The notes under the pieces were generated by a model. It was not told the DNA's origin. It searched no databases and worked only from the letters and a program-made list of their open reading frames with translations. A stretch of DNA of 16,213 nucleotides from Bacillota bacterium (GTDB lineage Bacteria > Bacillota > Clostridia > Peptostreptococcales > Anaerovoracaceae): positions 39,575-55,787 of the forward strand of contig JAHZHL010000038.1 in the NCBI GenBank assembly GCA_019420305.1, written 5' to 3'. A program made the position numbers and the translations under genes. Below are positions 1 to 6,183 of this stretch, piece after piece; position 1 is the stretch's first letter, and each line of letters opens with the position of its first letter.

Positions 1-638
1 CCCCCCACAAGAAGAATCAGCCCGCCGATCAGTGTTCTTCCGGAAACGATCTTTTTCAGAGGCTCCTGCTTTCTCTGTTCGTTTAAAATATCCATAATAT
101 TGCTGCGCCGCATAAATCTCCAGGTCAGGATCATCAGTAGCACAAGCAGCACCACCGCGTAAAGAATACTTGCCAGAAGCCCGGATACCGTAAATGCAAA
201 GGAAGCGTCTGTTGTTTCCGACATCACCTGGCGGAATACCGTTCCGATCAGCCATGCCAGTACGCTCCCTCCGGCAAGCCCCAAAAGGGCGGTAATTCCG
301 CTGCATTTTCCGATTTCCGAAACCAGCGCCCTGCCGATTCGTTTTTTATCCGCGCCCAGCGCCAGAAATACCCCGACCTCCCGGCTCTTATACCGGAGAA
401 ACAGCCCTGTCGCGTAGATTACGAAAATCACACATCCCGCCGCGGCCAGAACAAAGATCATATAGACCTGCTTTCTGGAATCGCCTCCGTCCGGAAGCGT
501 CTGCTGAATCAGCGGGCTCATCAGCATCATCAGATAGGATGTAATCAGCATTACTGCAATGCCGATGCAAAGACGGAACTGCCGGTACTGCGCTTTGTTA
601 TTCTTCCGCAGCTTGTCCCAGACCTTAACGAGGCTCAT
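1..638 (-). CDS. ABC transporter permease, FtsX-like (partial, 3' end outside window)
   Basis: The first 212 residues of a membrane permease; the gene runs off the left edge, so this is a window cut and not a pseudogene. Hydrophobic segments lie near residues 23-43, 58-82, 114-135 and 148-175, and another starts near 202. After the second comes a cytoplasmic loop with the motif SREVGVFLALGADKKRIGRA (85-104), the signature of FtsX/MacB-like permeases of the peptide and antimicrobial-resistance exporters. The start is the ATG at 638, with GGTGG 8 bases upstream; an in-frame ATG at 644 is too close to that site. It overlaps the end of the ATPase gene by 14 bases, so translation is probably coupled. 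Known of the family: such permeases pair with an MJ0796/LolD-type ATPase and move or release peptides at the membrane. The substrate is not visible from this half. Confidence 0.85.
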   Translation of the reverse strand, partial: MSLVKVWDKLRKNNKAQYRQFRLCIGIAVMLITSYLMMLMSPLIQQTLPDGGDSRKQVYMIFVLAAAGCVIFVIYATGLFLRYKSREVGVFLALGADKKRIGRALVSEIGKCSGITALLGLAGGSVLAWLIGTVFRQVMSETTDASFAFTVSGLLASILYAVVLLVLLMILTWRFMRRSNIMDILNEQRKQEPLKKIVSGRTLIGGLILLVG

Positions 639-1383
639 TTCCATCACCACCATTCATTGCCGCAAGAACCGAAAGCAGCTGTCCCATGAACTCCCGTCTG
701 CCTCCGGTTCTGACAAGCTCTCTGAATATCCTGCCGTCTTTCATTACAATCACCCGGTCGCAGTAACTGGCAGAAAAGCTGTCATGGGTTACCATAAAAA
801 TCGTTGCCTGCAGCTGCTTCTGCGCGCTTTTAAAGGCTCCAATCACCGCTTCGCTGGACTTACTGTCCAGATTTCCCGTCGGCTCATCCGCTAAAATCAG
901 CAGCGGATTATTCATCAGCGCCCGCGCCACAGCGGTTCTCTGCTTCTGTCCGCCGGAAATCTCCGCCGGATACTTGTCCCCTATTTCAGAAATGCCGAAG
1001 ATCTCCAGGAGCTTTCCCGCTTTCTTTTCCATCGCCTTATAGGGCGCTTCCTTGATGACCTTTGGGATACATACATTCTCAAAGACCGTCAGTCCGTCCA
1101 GAAGCATGAAATCCTGGAATACAAATCCCAGTTCTTCATTCCGAACCTTCGCCAGCTGCTGCTGGGAAAGGCCGGTCAGATCCGTCTCATTTAAAAGGAT
1201 TTCACCCTGATCGCAGGGAATAAAACAGGAAATACAGTTGAGCAGTGTTGTTTTCCCGCTTCCCGACGGCCCCATCACAGCGACAAACTCTCCTTTTTTC
1301 ACTTCAAAATTGACATCTTTTAAAACCTCATAGACATTTGCGCCTGATCGATAGCTTTTATAAAGATGATTTACCTTAAGCAT
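625..1383 (-). CDS. ABC transporter ATP-binding protein (LolD/MacB/BceA-like)
   Basis: A 252-residue ATPase of normal length for the family. Walker A GPSGSGKTT is at 38-46, the Q-loop glutamine at 90 (FVFQD), the signature SGGQKQR at 143-149, Walker B LLILADEP at 161-168, the D-loop NLDS at 171-174 and the switch histidine at 200 (VTHD). All catalytic parts are present. The ATG at 1383 was chosen because GGGAGG lies just upstream; the frame is open to 1461 but those 26 residues are outside the conserved fold. The stop overlaps the permease start, giving one transport unit. The cassette is divergent from a LytTR regulator and GHKL kinase. Sequence supports the MacB/LolD/BceA subfamily. That it exports or detoxifies a peptide and answers to the adjacent two-component system is inference. 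Confidence 0.93.
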   Translation of the reverse strand: MLKVNHLYKSYRSGANVYEVLKDVNFEVKKGEFVAVMGPSGSGKTTLLNCISCFIPCDQGEILLNETDLTGLSQQQLAKVRNEELGFVFQDFMLLDGLTVFENVCIPKVIKEAPYKAMEKKAGKLLEIFGISEIGDKYPAEISGGQKQRTAVARALMNNPLLILADEPTGNLDSKSSEAVIGAFKSAQKQLQATIFMVTHDSFSASYCDRVIVMKDGRIFRELVRTGGRREFMGQLLSVLAAMNGGDGNEPR

Positions 1384-1416
1384 CTTGCTTCCCTCCCTTT
1401 CTTTTTTTCCTGAAAT

Positions 1417-1445
1417 ATTATAGAAAATCGCTCTCTCCTTTTCCA
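1417..1445 (-). promoter_or_regulatory. Candidate sigma-A promoter of the ABC transporter operon
   Basis: On the minus strand, TGGAAA (1440-1445), 17 bases, then a perfect TATAAT (1417-1422), about 35 bases upstream of the ATG at 1383. The -35 matches TTGACA at 4 of 6 positions, as expected for a promoter needing an activator. By eye only. Confidence 0.5.
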
Positions 1446-1458
1446 TACGCAGTACATG

Positions 1459-1485
1459 CAAGTTTGACTTCTTTTTTTACAAGTT
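1459..1485. promoter_or_regulatory. Candidate LytTR regulator operator (21-bp-spaced direct repeat)
   Basis: CAAGTT occurs at 1459-1464 and again at 1480-1485, exactly 21 bases apart. LytTR regulators such as AgrA and VirR bind two roughly 9-bp GTT-containing sites separated by 12-13 bases, a 21-22 bp period. The repeat sits 13 bases upstream of the weak -35 of the transporter promoter, a classical activator position, in the intergenic region shared with the LytTR gene. Binding is inferred from spacing and context. Confidence 0.4.
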
Positions 1486-1497
1486 CTGCATTTTCAG

Positions 1498-1526
1498 ATG
1501 AAAAGGCTTTTTTTCTGTAGTATGAT
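1498..1526 (+). promoter_or_regulatory. Possible promoter of the LytTR/GHKL operon
   Basis: ATGAAA (1498-1503), a 17-base spacer and TATGAT (1521-1526), with the start codon at 1565. The -35 matches 4 of 6 positions. It partly overlaps a perfect palindrome, TTTTCA-GA-TGAAAA (1491-1504), which could be a regulator site. Weak evidence. Confidence 0.3.
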
Positions 1527-1564
1527 TAGGGGAGAATAGAGGGAGAGAAAGGCTTAGAACACAT

Positions 1565-2269
1565 ATGCTCAATATCATAATTTGTGATGATGAAAAGGTA
1601 CTCCGATCGGATCTGAAACGGATTCTCGAAGCCGAGCTCGGCCTTATGGGGGTATCCTACCGAATCACGGAATACGGTTCCGGAGAAGAAATGTTAACAG
1701 AATATCCGAATATCCCGGGCCAGAAAATCTTATATTTAGATATCAAACTGGACAACATAAACGGGATCGATACAGCAAGACGGATTCGCAGGCTCGACGC
1801 TTCGGCCGTCATCATTTTTGTTACGGTTTATCCGGAATTTGTATTTCAGGGTTATGAAGTGCGCGCTCTCGACTATATCCTCAAACCCTATGAAAAAGAA
1901 AAGATCATCCGTTCCCTGCAAAACGCCCTTTCCGTTCTGGATCTGACAAAGGAATCCTGCTTTTTTCTGGATCACCGTAAGGGAAGCCAGCGCATCCCCT
2001 TCGATACGATCCAGTATTTTTTCAGCAGACAGCACAAAGTATATATTGTGACGACGGAAGGCACACAGTCTTTTTACGGGAAGTTAGGTGATCTGGAAGG
2101 CAGTCTGCCTTCCTGTTTTGTGCGAATTCACAATCGTTATTTCATCAATTTAAAATATCTGGACTCCCTGGAAAAAAACTGCGCGATTGTCGGGAACACA
2201 GCGCTTCCGGTAAGCCGCTCCTACAAACAGTCCCTTTCCATCGCCTACGCCAGATATATGCTTGAGTAG
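1565..2269 (+). CDS. LytTR-family response regulator (AgrA/LytR type)
   Basis: A 234-residue two-component regulator. The receiver domain spans about 1-120, with the acidic pair D8/D9, phospho-acceptor D59 in ILYLDIKL, T87 in FVTVYP and K107 in LKPY. A LytTR DNA-binding domain follows (about 130-234), seen in FVRIHNRYFINLKYL (186-200) and LPVSRSYK (214-221). The ATG at 1565 is preceded by GGGAGAGAAAGG with a longish gap of about 12 bases. The histidine kinase starts 14 bases after the stop, so the two are an operon. LytTR regulators bind paired direct repeats, often at exporter, bacteriocin or virulence genes. The divergent ABC operon with a 21-bp repeat is the obvious target. The signal is unknown. 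Confidence 0.93.
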   Translation: MLNIIICDDEKVLRSDLKRILEAELGLMGVSYRITEYGSGEEMLTEYPNIPGQKILYLDIKLDNINGIDTARRIRRLDASAVIIFVTVYPEFVFQGYEVRALDYILKPYEKEKIIRSLQNALSVLDLTKESCFFLDHRKGSQRIPFDTIQYFFSRQHKVYIVTTEGTQSFYGKLGDLEGSLPSCFVRIHNRYFINLKYLDSLEKNCAIVGNTALPVSRSYKQSLSIAYARYMLE

Positions 2270-2283
2270 AAAGGAGCCTTTCA

Positions 2284-3576
2284 TTGTTCAGCCCTGAATA
2301 CCTTCCCAACTATCCCCTGATGATTATCTGTACCTGCCTGATATACCGGATCTTCCGCGGCTGTCTTACTCTGCGTCCGCAGAGAATCATCCGCATGGTA
2401 TTTTTTCTGATCCTGTTCTTCCTGAGTTCTCCTATTATTCTCCCCGGAGAAGTTACCGCGACCCTCGGCATATTCCTGTTCCTGGCGCTGTCTGTGTTCC
2501 TGTTCTGTACCGATCCGATTCTCATAAAAACCGCCGTCACCCTGATCCTCTATCCCATCTGGACCGCCTTTTACTATTTGACCGAAAACGCCGGCTATGT
2601 CATCTGGCTGCACGTTTTTCATCAGAATCTATCTACTGCCGAAGAAGCCCTGCTGTCTCTGTGCTTTTATGTTCTGCGTATCCCTTTCTGGCTGCTGATT
2701 TACCGCTTTACAAAGCGCTGGCTCAGGCCTTCATACACAAACTTTTCCAGCCGCGTCTGGATTTTAATCTCTGTCATCTGTCTTGCCTCATTTCTCGGTG
2801 TTATCACCCTTATTATGCAGGCAGACCCATACCGCACCTACATCATCTGGCCCGCCTGCGCGGCCTGTATCCTGACAAATATGGGGATCTGCTGCCTGTG
2901 TGCCTTTATCGAACAAAATACACGTGCCGCTCTGGAAGCGGACGTACTGCGCGCCCAGCATAGCTATTACGAGGATTTAAAGGCAGAACACCTCCAGACC
3001 CGAAAGCTCCGTCATGATATGAAAAACCATCTCAGTGTCATCCAGAGCCTTTTAAGCCAGAACAAACTCCAGCAGGCTGATGAGTATCTGCGCAGCCTTT
3101 CACGGAAAATAGCCCCGGATCTTCATCAGTTCTGCCGGCAGGAAACCGTCAACGCTCTTTTAAATTCCAAATACCATATCGCCCGCAGCTATGACATCGA
3201 TTGTCGTTTTCTCCTGGACCTTCCGGAAGATACGGGGTTTGATCCCGTGGATCTGTGCGCTTTGATCGGCAATACCCTGGACAATGCCATCGAAGCCAGC
3301 CTGCGTCTTGCGGAACCTTTCCGTCGCGAAATCCTTCTGAAAGGGCGCTGTGAAAAAGGGTGGCTCAGCTACTATATTGAAAACAGCGCCGCCAAAATAC
3401 CGGCTTTCTCCGACAGCCAGGTTCCCGGAAAAAAGCATGGCCTGGGGCTGCAAATTGTACGCAGTCTGGTCAGCCGCTATAACGGCACCATCCAAATCCA
3501 GAACAACAGCGATCTGTTTTCCGTCACTATCCTCCTGCCAGTTCCTCGAAAAAAAGAAAAGGAGCCATATACCTGA
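2284..3576 (+). CDS. Sensor histidine kinase, GHKL type (AgrC/NatK-like)
   Basis: A 430-residue membrane kinase with a TTG start. The TTG at 2284 is chosen because AAGGAG ends 7 bases upstream. The N-terminal half (about 1-205) has five or six hydrophobic segments with only short loops and no extracellular domain, suggesting sensing of a membrane-associated ligand or of the transporter. The phosphorylated helix is RHDMKNHLSVIQSLL with H244. The ATP-binding domain has the N-box DLCALIGNTLDNAIEA (323-338, N334) and the G-box HGLGL (385-389). The HDMKNH histidine motif and lack of a HAMP domain fit the HPK10/AgrC group, the usual partner of LytTR regulators. The last codons double as the terminator of the convergent rubrerythrin gene. 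Confidence 0.9.
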   Translation: MFSPEYLPNYPLMIICTCLIYRIFRGCLTLRPQRIIRMVFFLILFFLSSPIILPGEVTATLGIFLFLALSVFLFCTDPILIKTAVTLILYPIWTAFYYLTENAGYVIWLHVFHQNLSTAEEALLSLCFYVLRIPFWLLIYRFTKRWLRPSYTNFSSRVWILISVICLASFLGVITLIMQADPYRTYIIWPACAACILTNMGICCLCAFIEQNTRAALEADVLRAQHSYYEDLKAEHLQTRKLRHDMKNHLSVIQSLLSQNKLQQADEYLRSLSRKIAPDLHQFCRQETVNALLNSKYHIARSYDIDCRFLLDLPEDTGFDPVDLCALIGNTLDNAIEASLRLAEPFRREILLKGRCEKGWLSYYIENSAAKIPAFSDSQVPGKKHGLGLQIVRSLVSRYNGTIQIQNNSDLFSVTILLPVPRKKEKEPYT

Positions 3577-3581
3577 CTCCT
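3549..3581 (-). terminator. Rubrerythrin terminator, embedded in the 3' end of the kinase gene
   Basis: Read on the minus strand, AGGAGTCA (3574-3581), a six-base loop and TGGCTCCT (3560-3567) form an 8-bp stem with one G-U pair, followed by TTTCTTTTTTTT (3549-3559 and adjoining). It lies 41 bases past the rubrerythrin stop and covers the kinase stop codon (3574-3576) and its lysine-rich last codons. On the plus strand no T-run follows. Confidence 0.75.
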
Positions 3582-3621
3582 CACTTCTTAGCGACAGATT
3601 TCTCTGCCTCGATTCCGTTTA

Positions 3622-4158
3622 TTAATAATTTTCCGCCTTAACCTGGAAGTAGGCTTTCGCGTGGAAGCATACCGGGCAGACTTCCGGCGCCGCTTTTCCC
3701 ACGAACTGGTGTCCGCAGTTGGAGCACTGCCATACAACCTCTTCATCCTTTTCAAATACCTTGCCGTTCTTTACATTGGCGGCCAGCTTGCGGTATCTTT
3801 CCTCGTGTTCTTTCTCAATGGCCGCTACTCCTTCCATCTGAGCGGCGATTTCCGGGAATCCTTCCTCTCTGGCGGTCTTTGCCATCTCCGCGTACATTTC
3901 CGTCCATTCATAGTTCTCACCTTCCGCAGCCGCGATCAGATTCTCTTCCGTTGTTCCGATTCCTACCGCGTGTTTAAACCACAGCTCCGCGTGCTCCTTT
4001 TCGTTGGCGGCAGTTTCTTCAAAGATCTTCGCAATCTGTACATACCCTTCTTTTTTCGCTTTTGACGCATAAAATGTGTACTTGTTTCTTGCCTGTGATT
4101 CTCCCGCGAAAGCCGTTAATAAGTTTTCCAGTGTCTTTGTTCCCTTTAAATCCTTCAT
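3622..4158 (-). CDS. rbr: Rubrerythrin
   Basis: A 178-residue non-haem iron peroxidase that reduces hydrogen peroxide in the cytoplasm of anaerobes, drawing electrons through rubredoxin-type partners. The ferritin-like domain carries the diiron ligands expected from Desulfovibrio rubrerythrin: E20 (GESQARNKY), E53 and H56 (EKEH), E84 and E87 (GENYEWTEM), E115 and H118 (EKEH). A C-terminal rubredoxin domain has C145-x2-C148 and C161-x2-C164. Every ligand is present, so the enzyme should be active. The ATG at 4158 follows AGGAGG; the upstream in-frame start at 4176 adds six residues with no ribosome site. The gene is monocistronic, with its own promoter, a possible Fur/PerR-type box and a terminator. 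Confidence 0.97.
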   Translation of the reverse strand: MKDLKGTKTLENLLTAFAGESQARNKYTFYASKAKKEGYVQIAKIFEETAANEKEHAELWFKHAVGIGTTEENLIAAAEGENYEWTEMYAEMAKTAREEGFPEIAAQMEGVAAIEKEHEERYRKLAANVKNGKVFEKDEEVVWQCSNCGHQFVGKAAPEVCPVCFHAKAYFQVKAENY

Positions 4159-4199
4159 GTTAACCCTCCTGCTCAATGATTATTTATTTTTACTTTTAA

Positions 4200-4214
4200 C
4201 AATAACTATTCTCA
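4200..4214 (-). promoter_or_regulatory. Possible PerR/Fur-like operator at rbr
   Basis: On the minus strand TGAGAATAGTTATTG lies just downstream of the -10, over the expected transcription start. Against a 7-1-7 Fur-family box (TGATAAT-n-ATTATCA) the left half matches 6 of 7 and the right 4 of 7. rbr genes of clostridia are known PerR targets, which raises the prior. The match is imperfect. Confidence 0.3.
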
Positions 4215-4220
4215 ATAAAA

Positions 4221-4249
4221 ACTATATATCATTATTGTCGAGCCGTCAA
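4221..4249 (-). promoter_or_regulatory. Promoter of rubrerythrin
   Basis: TTGACG (4244-4249), exactly 17 bases, TATAGT (4221-4226) on the minus strand. An A/T-rich block lies immediately upstream (4254-4290), resembling an UP element and including a 6+1+6 inverted repeat ATTTTG-G-CAAAAT (4254-4266). The leader to the ATG at 4158 is about 55 bases. Confidence 0.7.
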
Positions 4250-4300
4250 TACTATTTTGGCAAAATTTAAAAAAAATATTTTATAAAAGATCGGAAAGAA

Positions 4301-4349
4301 TGAAAAAAAGTCTGCATTCTCCTGTCCTTATGGCATAGAATGCAGACTT
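4301..4349 (-). terminator. Rho-independent terminator of murA
   Basis: A perfect 13-bp stem, AAGTCTGCATTCT (4308-4320) with AGAATGCAGACTT (4337-4349), around a 16-base loop. On the minus strand it is followed by a T-run (4302-4309). It begins three bases past the murA stop. Confidence 0.9.
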
Positions 4350-4352
4350 ATC

Positions 4353-5624
4353 TTAGTCTTCGATACGAAGGATGGTCGCTCCTAATCCGCGAAATTTCTC
4401 CACGAAATTTTCATATCCTCTGTCTATATGGTAAATATCCGAAACCTCGGTCGTGCCTTCCGCAACCAGTCCGGTCAGAACCACCGCGGCGCCTGCTCGC
4501 AAATCGGTCGCTACTACCTGAGCTCCCTGAAGCTGTTTATCTCCTGGTATGATCGCGCAGTTCCCCTGGGTTTTAATATTCGCGCCCATCCGGTTAAACT
4601 CAGCCACATGCATGAACCGATTCTCAAAGACCGTTTCGATCACAACACTTGGCCCTTTCGCCACGGTCAGAAGCGCCATGAAGGGTGATTGCATGTCCGT
4701 CGGAAAACCAGGATACGGCAGTGTTTTGATATCCGTGGAAATAATCGGATTTACGTCACCCCTTACAATCATGCCTTCCTCTGTCATCGTAATCTCAGCG
4801 CCGCACTCTCTCAGCTTTGCGGTCACCGGCTTGACATGATCCGGGAGGATATTTCTTATCAGGATATTTCCTTTCGTAATAACCGACGCGACCATAAATG
4901 TGCCTGCTTCAATTCGATCCGGAATTACCTGATGGCTGACACCATGCAGCTTTTCCACGCCATCGATCTTTACGGTAGCCGTACCGGCGCCCTTGATTTT
5001 CGCGCCCATTTTATTGAGGAAATTCGCAAGGTCGACAATTTCCGGTTCCTGGGCCGCGTTTTCAATCACTGTCGTGCCTTCCGCAACCGCGGCGGTCATC
5101 ATAATGACCTCAGTCGCGCCAACGCTTGGAAAATCCAGATAAATATCGTTTCCCACCAGACGATCCACTCTCGCTTCCAGAGGTCCCTGCGTACCCGACT
5201 CTTCTTTTATTTCTACGCCCAGCGCCCTCAGTCCCTTCAAATGCAGTTCAATGGGACGCTTTCCAATGGCGCACCCTCCCGGAAGAGGGATCACCGCCTT
5301 GCCGGTACGAGCAAGGAGCGGTCCTATTACCAAAATTGACGCGCGCATTTTCTTAACAAGCTCAAATGGCGCTTCATTCTGCGAAATTGTCTTAGCTTCG
5401 ATTTCAACAATATTGTCTTCCAGTTTATCTTCAACCTCCGCGCCAAGGCTTTCCAGCAACTGGCACATAACATCCACATCCCGCAGCGCAGGGGTTTCCA
5501 TAATCGTACATTTTTCTTCCGTCAGCAGTGCTGCAGCCATAATCGGAAGCACGGCATTCTTCGATCCGCTGATTGTGACTTCCCCTGTGAGCGGACCACT
5601 CTTTTGTACTAAAAACTTTGCCAC
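4353..5624 (-). CDS. murA: UDP-N-acetylglucosamine 1-carboxyvinyltransferase (MurA)
   Basis: A 423-residue enzyme that transfers enolpyruvate from PEP to UDP-GlcNAc, the first committed cytoplasmic step of peptidoglycan synthesis. Two inside-out alpha/beta domains are expected. Visible motifs are the N-terminal SGSKNAVLPI with K22 and N23, KKMRAS around R94, the loop LPGGCAIGKRP with catalytic C118 (equivalent to E. coli C115), GFPTDMQ with the catalytic aspartate, and DLRAGAA near the C-terminus. A cysteine rather than aspartate in the loop predicts fosfomycin sensitivity. The start is GTG at 5624, with GGAGG 6 bases upstream; the in-frame ATG at 5642 would put that site inside the gene. Firmicutes often have two MurA paralogues; which one this is cannot be told from one copy. 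Transcribed alone. Confidence 0.97.
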   Translation of the reverse strand: MAKFLVQKSGPLTGEVTISGSKNAVLPIMAAALLTEEKCTIMETPALRDVDVMCQLLESLGAEVEDKLEDNIVEIEAKTISQNEAPFELVKKMRASILVIGPLLARTGKAVIPLPGGCAIGKRPIELHLKGLRALGVEIKEESGTQGPLEARVDRLVGNDIYLDFPSVGATEVIMMTAAVAEGTTVIENAAQEPEIVDLANFLNKMGAKIKGAGTATVKIDGVEKLHGVSHQVIPDRIEAGTFMVASVITKGNILIRNILPDHVKPVTAKLRECGAEITMTEEGMIVRGDVNPIISTDIKTLPYPGFPTDMQSPFMALLTVAKGPSVVIETVFENRFMHVAEFNRMGANIKTQGNCAIIPGDKQLQGAQVVATDLRAGAAVVLTGLVAEGTTEVSDIYHIDRGYENFVEKFRGLGATILRIED

Positions 5625-5655
5625 TTCTTTCCTCCAACACATTTATTCATAATAT

Positions 5656-5684
5656 AGTATACCTGTTTCCCTCTGCTATTTCAA
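5656..5684 (-). promoter_or_regulatory. Promoter of murA
   Basis: TTGAAA (5679-5684), 17 bases, TATACT (5656-5661) on the minus strand, about 30 bases upstream of the GTG start. A near-consensus sigma-A promoter, starting only a few bases beyond the T-run of the hairpin at 5691-5761. Confidence 0.7.
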
Positions 5685-5690
5685 GGATAA

Positions 5691-5761
5691 TAAAAAAAGA
5701 AAGAGACATAAAATGTTTCATGCTAAAGGGGAACAAAACATATTTTCTTACTGTCTCTTTC
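5691..5761 (-). terminator. Second hairpin/terminator between abrB and murA
   Basis: GAAAGAGACA (5699-5708) pairs perfectly with TGTCTCTTTC (5752-5761). The 43-base interior can pair further (ATGTTT with AAACAT). On the minus strand the stem is followed by TTTTTTT (5692-5698). It lies behind the first abrB terminator with no gene between, so it is either a backup terminator or the end of a short transcript. Confidence 0.55.
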
Positions 5762-5800
5762 CTTCATTCCTATTCTTGTCTAATTTCTGTAAAATATTCC

Positions 5801-5841
5801 AAAAAAGACAAAAAGCATGGATTACAATTTCCAATGCTTTT
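5801..5841 (-). terminator. Terminator of the abrB-type gene
   Basis: On the minus strand AAAAGCATTGG (5831-5841), a 10-base loop and CCATGCTTTT (5811-5820), with one bulged base, followed by TTTGTCTTTTTT (5801-5812). It starts 37 bases past the stop codon at 5878. Confidence 0.75.
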
Positions 5842-5877
5842 CTATGTCCTCTTTTTCAGATATTTACATACAGCAAC

Positions 5878-6120
5878 CTACAACTGCTGCAGCTCTTTGA
5901 TACAGTTTTCACATACGTTTTTGCCCTTGATCTGCTTCACCGTCTTCGCGCTGCCACAAAAGATGCAACATGGCTCATATTTCTTCAGCAGAATATAATC
6001 CTCGTCCACAAAGATCTCGATCGGATCTTTAATCTCAATATTTAAGGTTCTCCTCAATTCGATCGGCAGTACGATCCTTCCCAGCTCATCCACTTTTCTG
6101 ACAATTCCAGTCGCTTTCAT
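5878..6120 (-). CDS. AbrB-family transition-state regulator with cysteine-bearing C-terminal tail
   Basis: An 80-residue DNA-binding protein. Residues 1-48 are the swapped-hairpin AbrB N-domain: MKATGIVRKVDELGRIVLPI followed by ELRRTLNI, nearly identical to Bacillus AbrB, including the arginines that contact DNA (R8, R15, R23, R24). The tail differs from Bacillus: C51, C52, C55, then C70 and C73 (CCIFCG...VCENC), a pattern fit for a small zinc or other metal knuckle. Tails like this occur in clostridial AbrB homologues. The ATG at 6120 follows AAAGGAG; the frame extends to 6171 without support. Family role: global repressor of stationary-phase and sporulation genes. The target set here is unknown. 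Nearby spmAB and ricT fit a sporulation neighbourhood, and in Bacillus abrB also lies near tmk-holB-yaaT-yabB. Confidence 0.9.
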   Translation of the reverse strand: MKATGIVRKVDELGRIVLPIELRRTLNIEIKDPIEIFVDEDYILLKKYEPCCIFCGSAKTVKQIKGKNVCENCIKELQQL

Positions 6121-6134
6121 GTTTACTCCTTTCC

Positions 6135-6163
6135 CTATAGCCCGCAAAACCCGCTTGCTATAG
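6135..6163 (-). repeat. Inverted repeat in the abrB leader
   Basis: CTATAGC (6135-6141) and GCTATAG (6157-6163) are exact reverse complements 15 bases apart, ending four bases from the ribosome site of the AbrB gene. In RNA this makes a 7-bp hairpin next to AAAGGAG. Because CTATAG is itself palindromic it can also be read as a direct repeat, so an operator, perhaps for autoregulation, is equally possible. Confidence 0.4.
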
Positions 6164-6183
6164 CTTCCCAAAAAATAGTCGTT

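Noticed and set aside
1491..1504. Palindrome TTTTCA-GA-TGAAAA in the divergent promoter region
   Set aside because: Perfect but short and A/T-rich; it could arise by chance and LytTR proteins prefer direct repeats, so it is noted only in the promoter entry.
2281..2622. Minus-strand open frames inside the GHKL kinase gene
   Set aside because: Antisense to the membrane part of the kinase; polar Gln/Glu-rich product is the expected complement of hydrophobic codons.
4159..4352. Riboswitch or leader RNA upstream of rubrerythrin
   Set aside because: The leader is about 55 bases, A/T-rich and has no stable stem; the hairpin at 4308-4349 belongs to murA.
4689..5339. A 216-codon open frame on the plus strand antisense to murA
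   Set aside because: It lies wholly inside murA, has no ribosome site and its product is low-complexity and unlike any family; murA explains the region completely.
5618..6045. Plus-strand open frames across the murA-abrB gap
   Set aside because: They read through two terminator hairpins and into abrB antisense, have no ribosome site, and their Phe/Ser/Leu-rich content reflects A/T-rich non-coding DNA.
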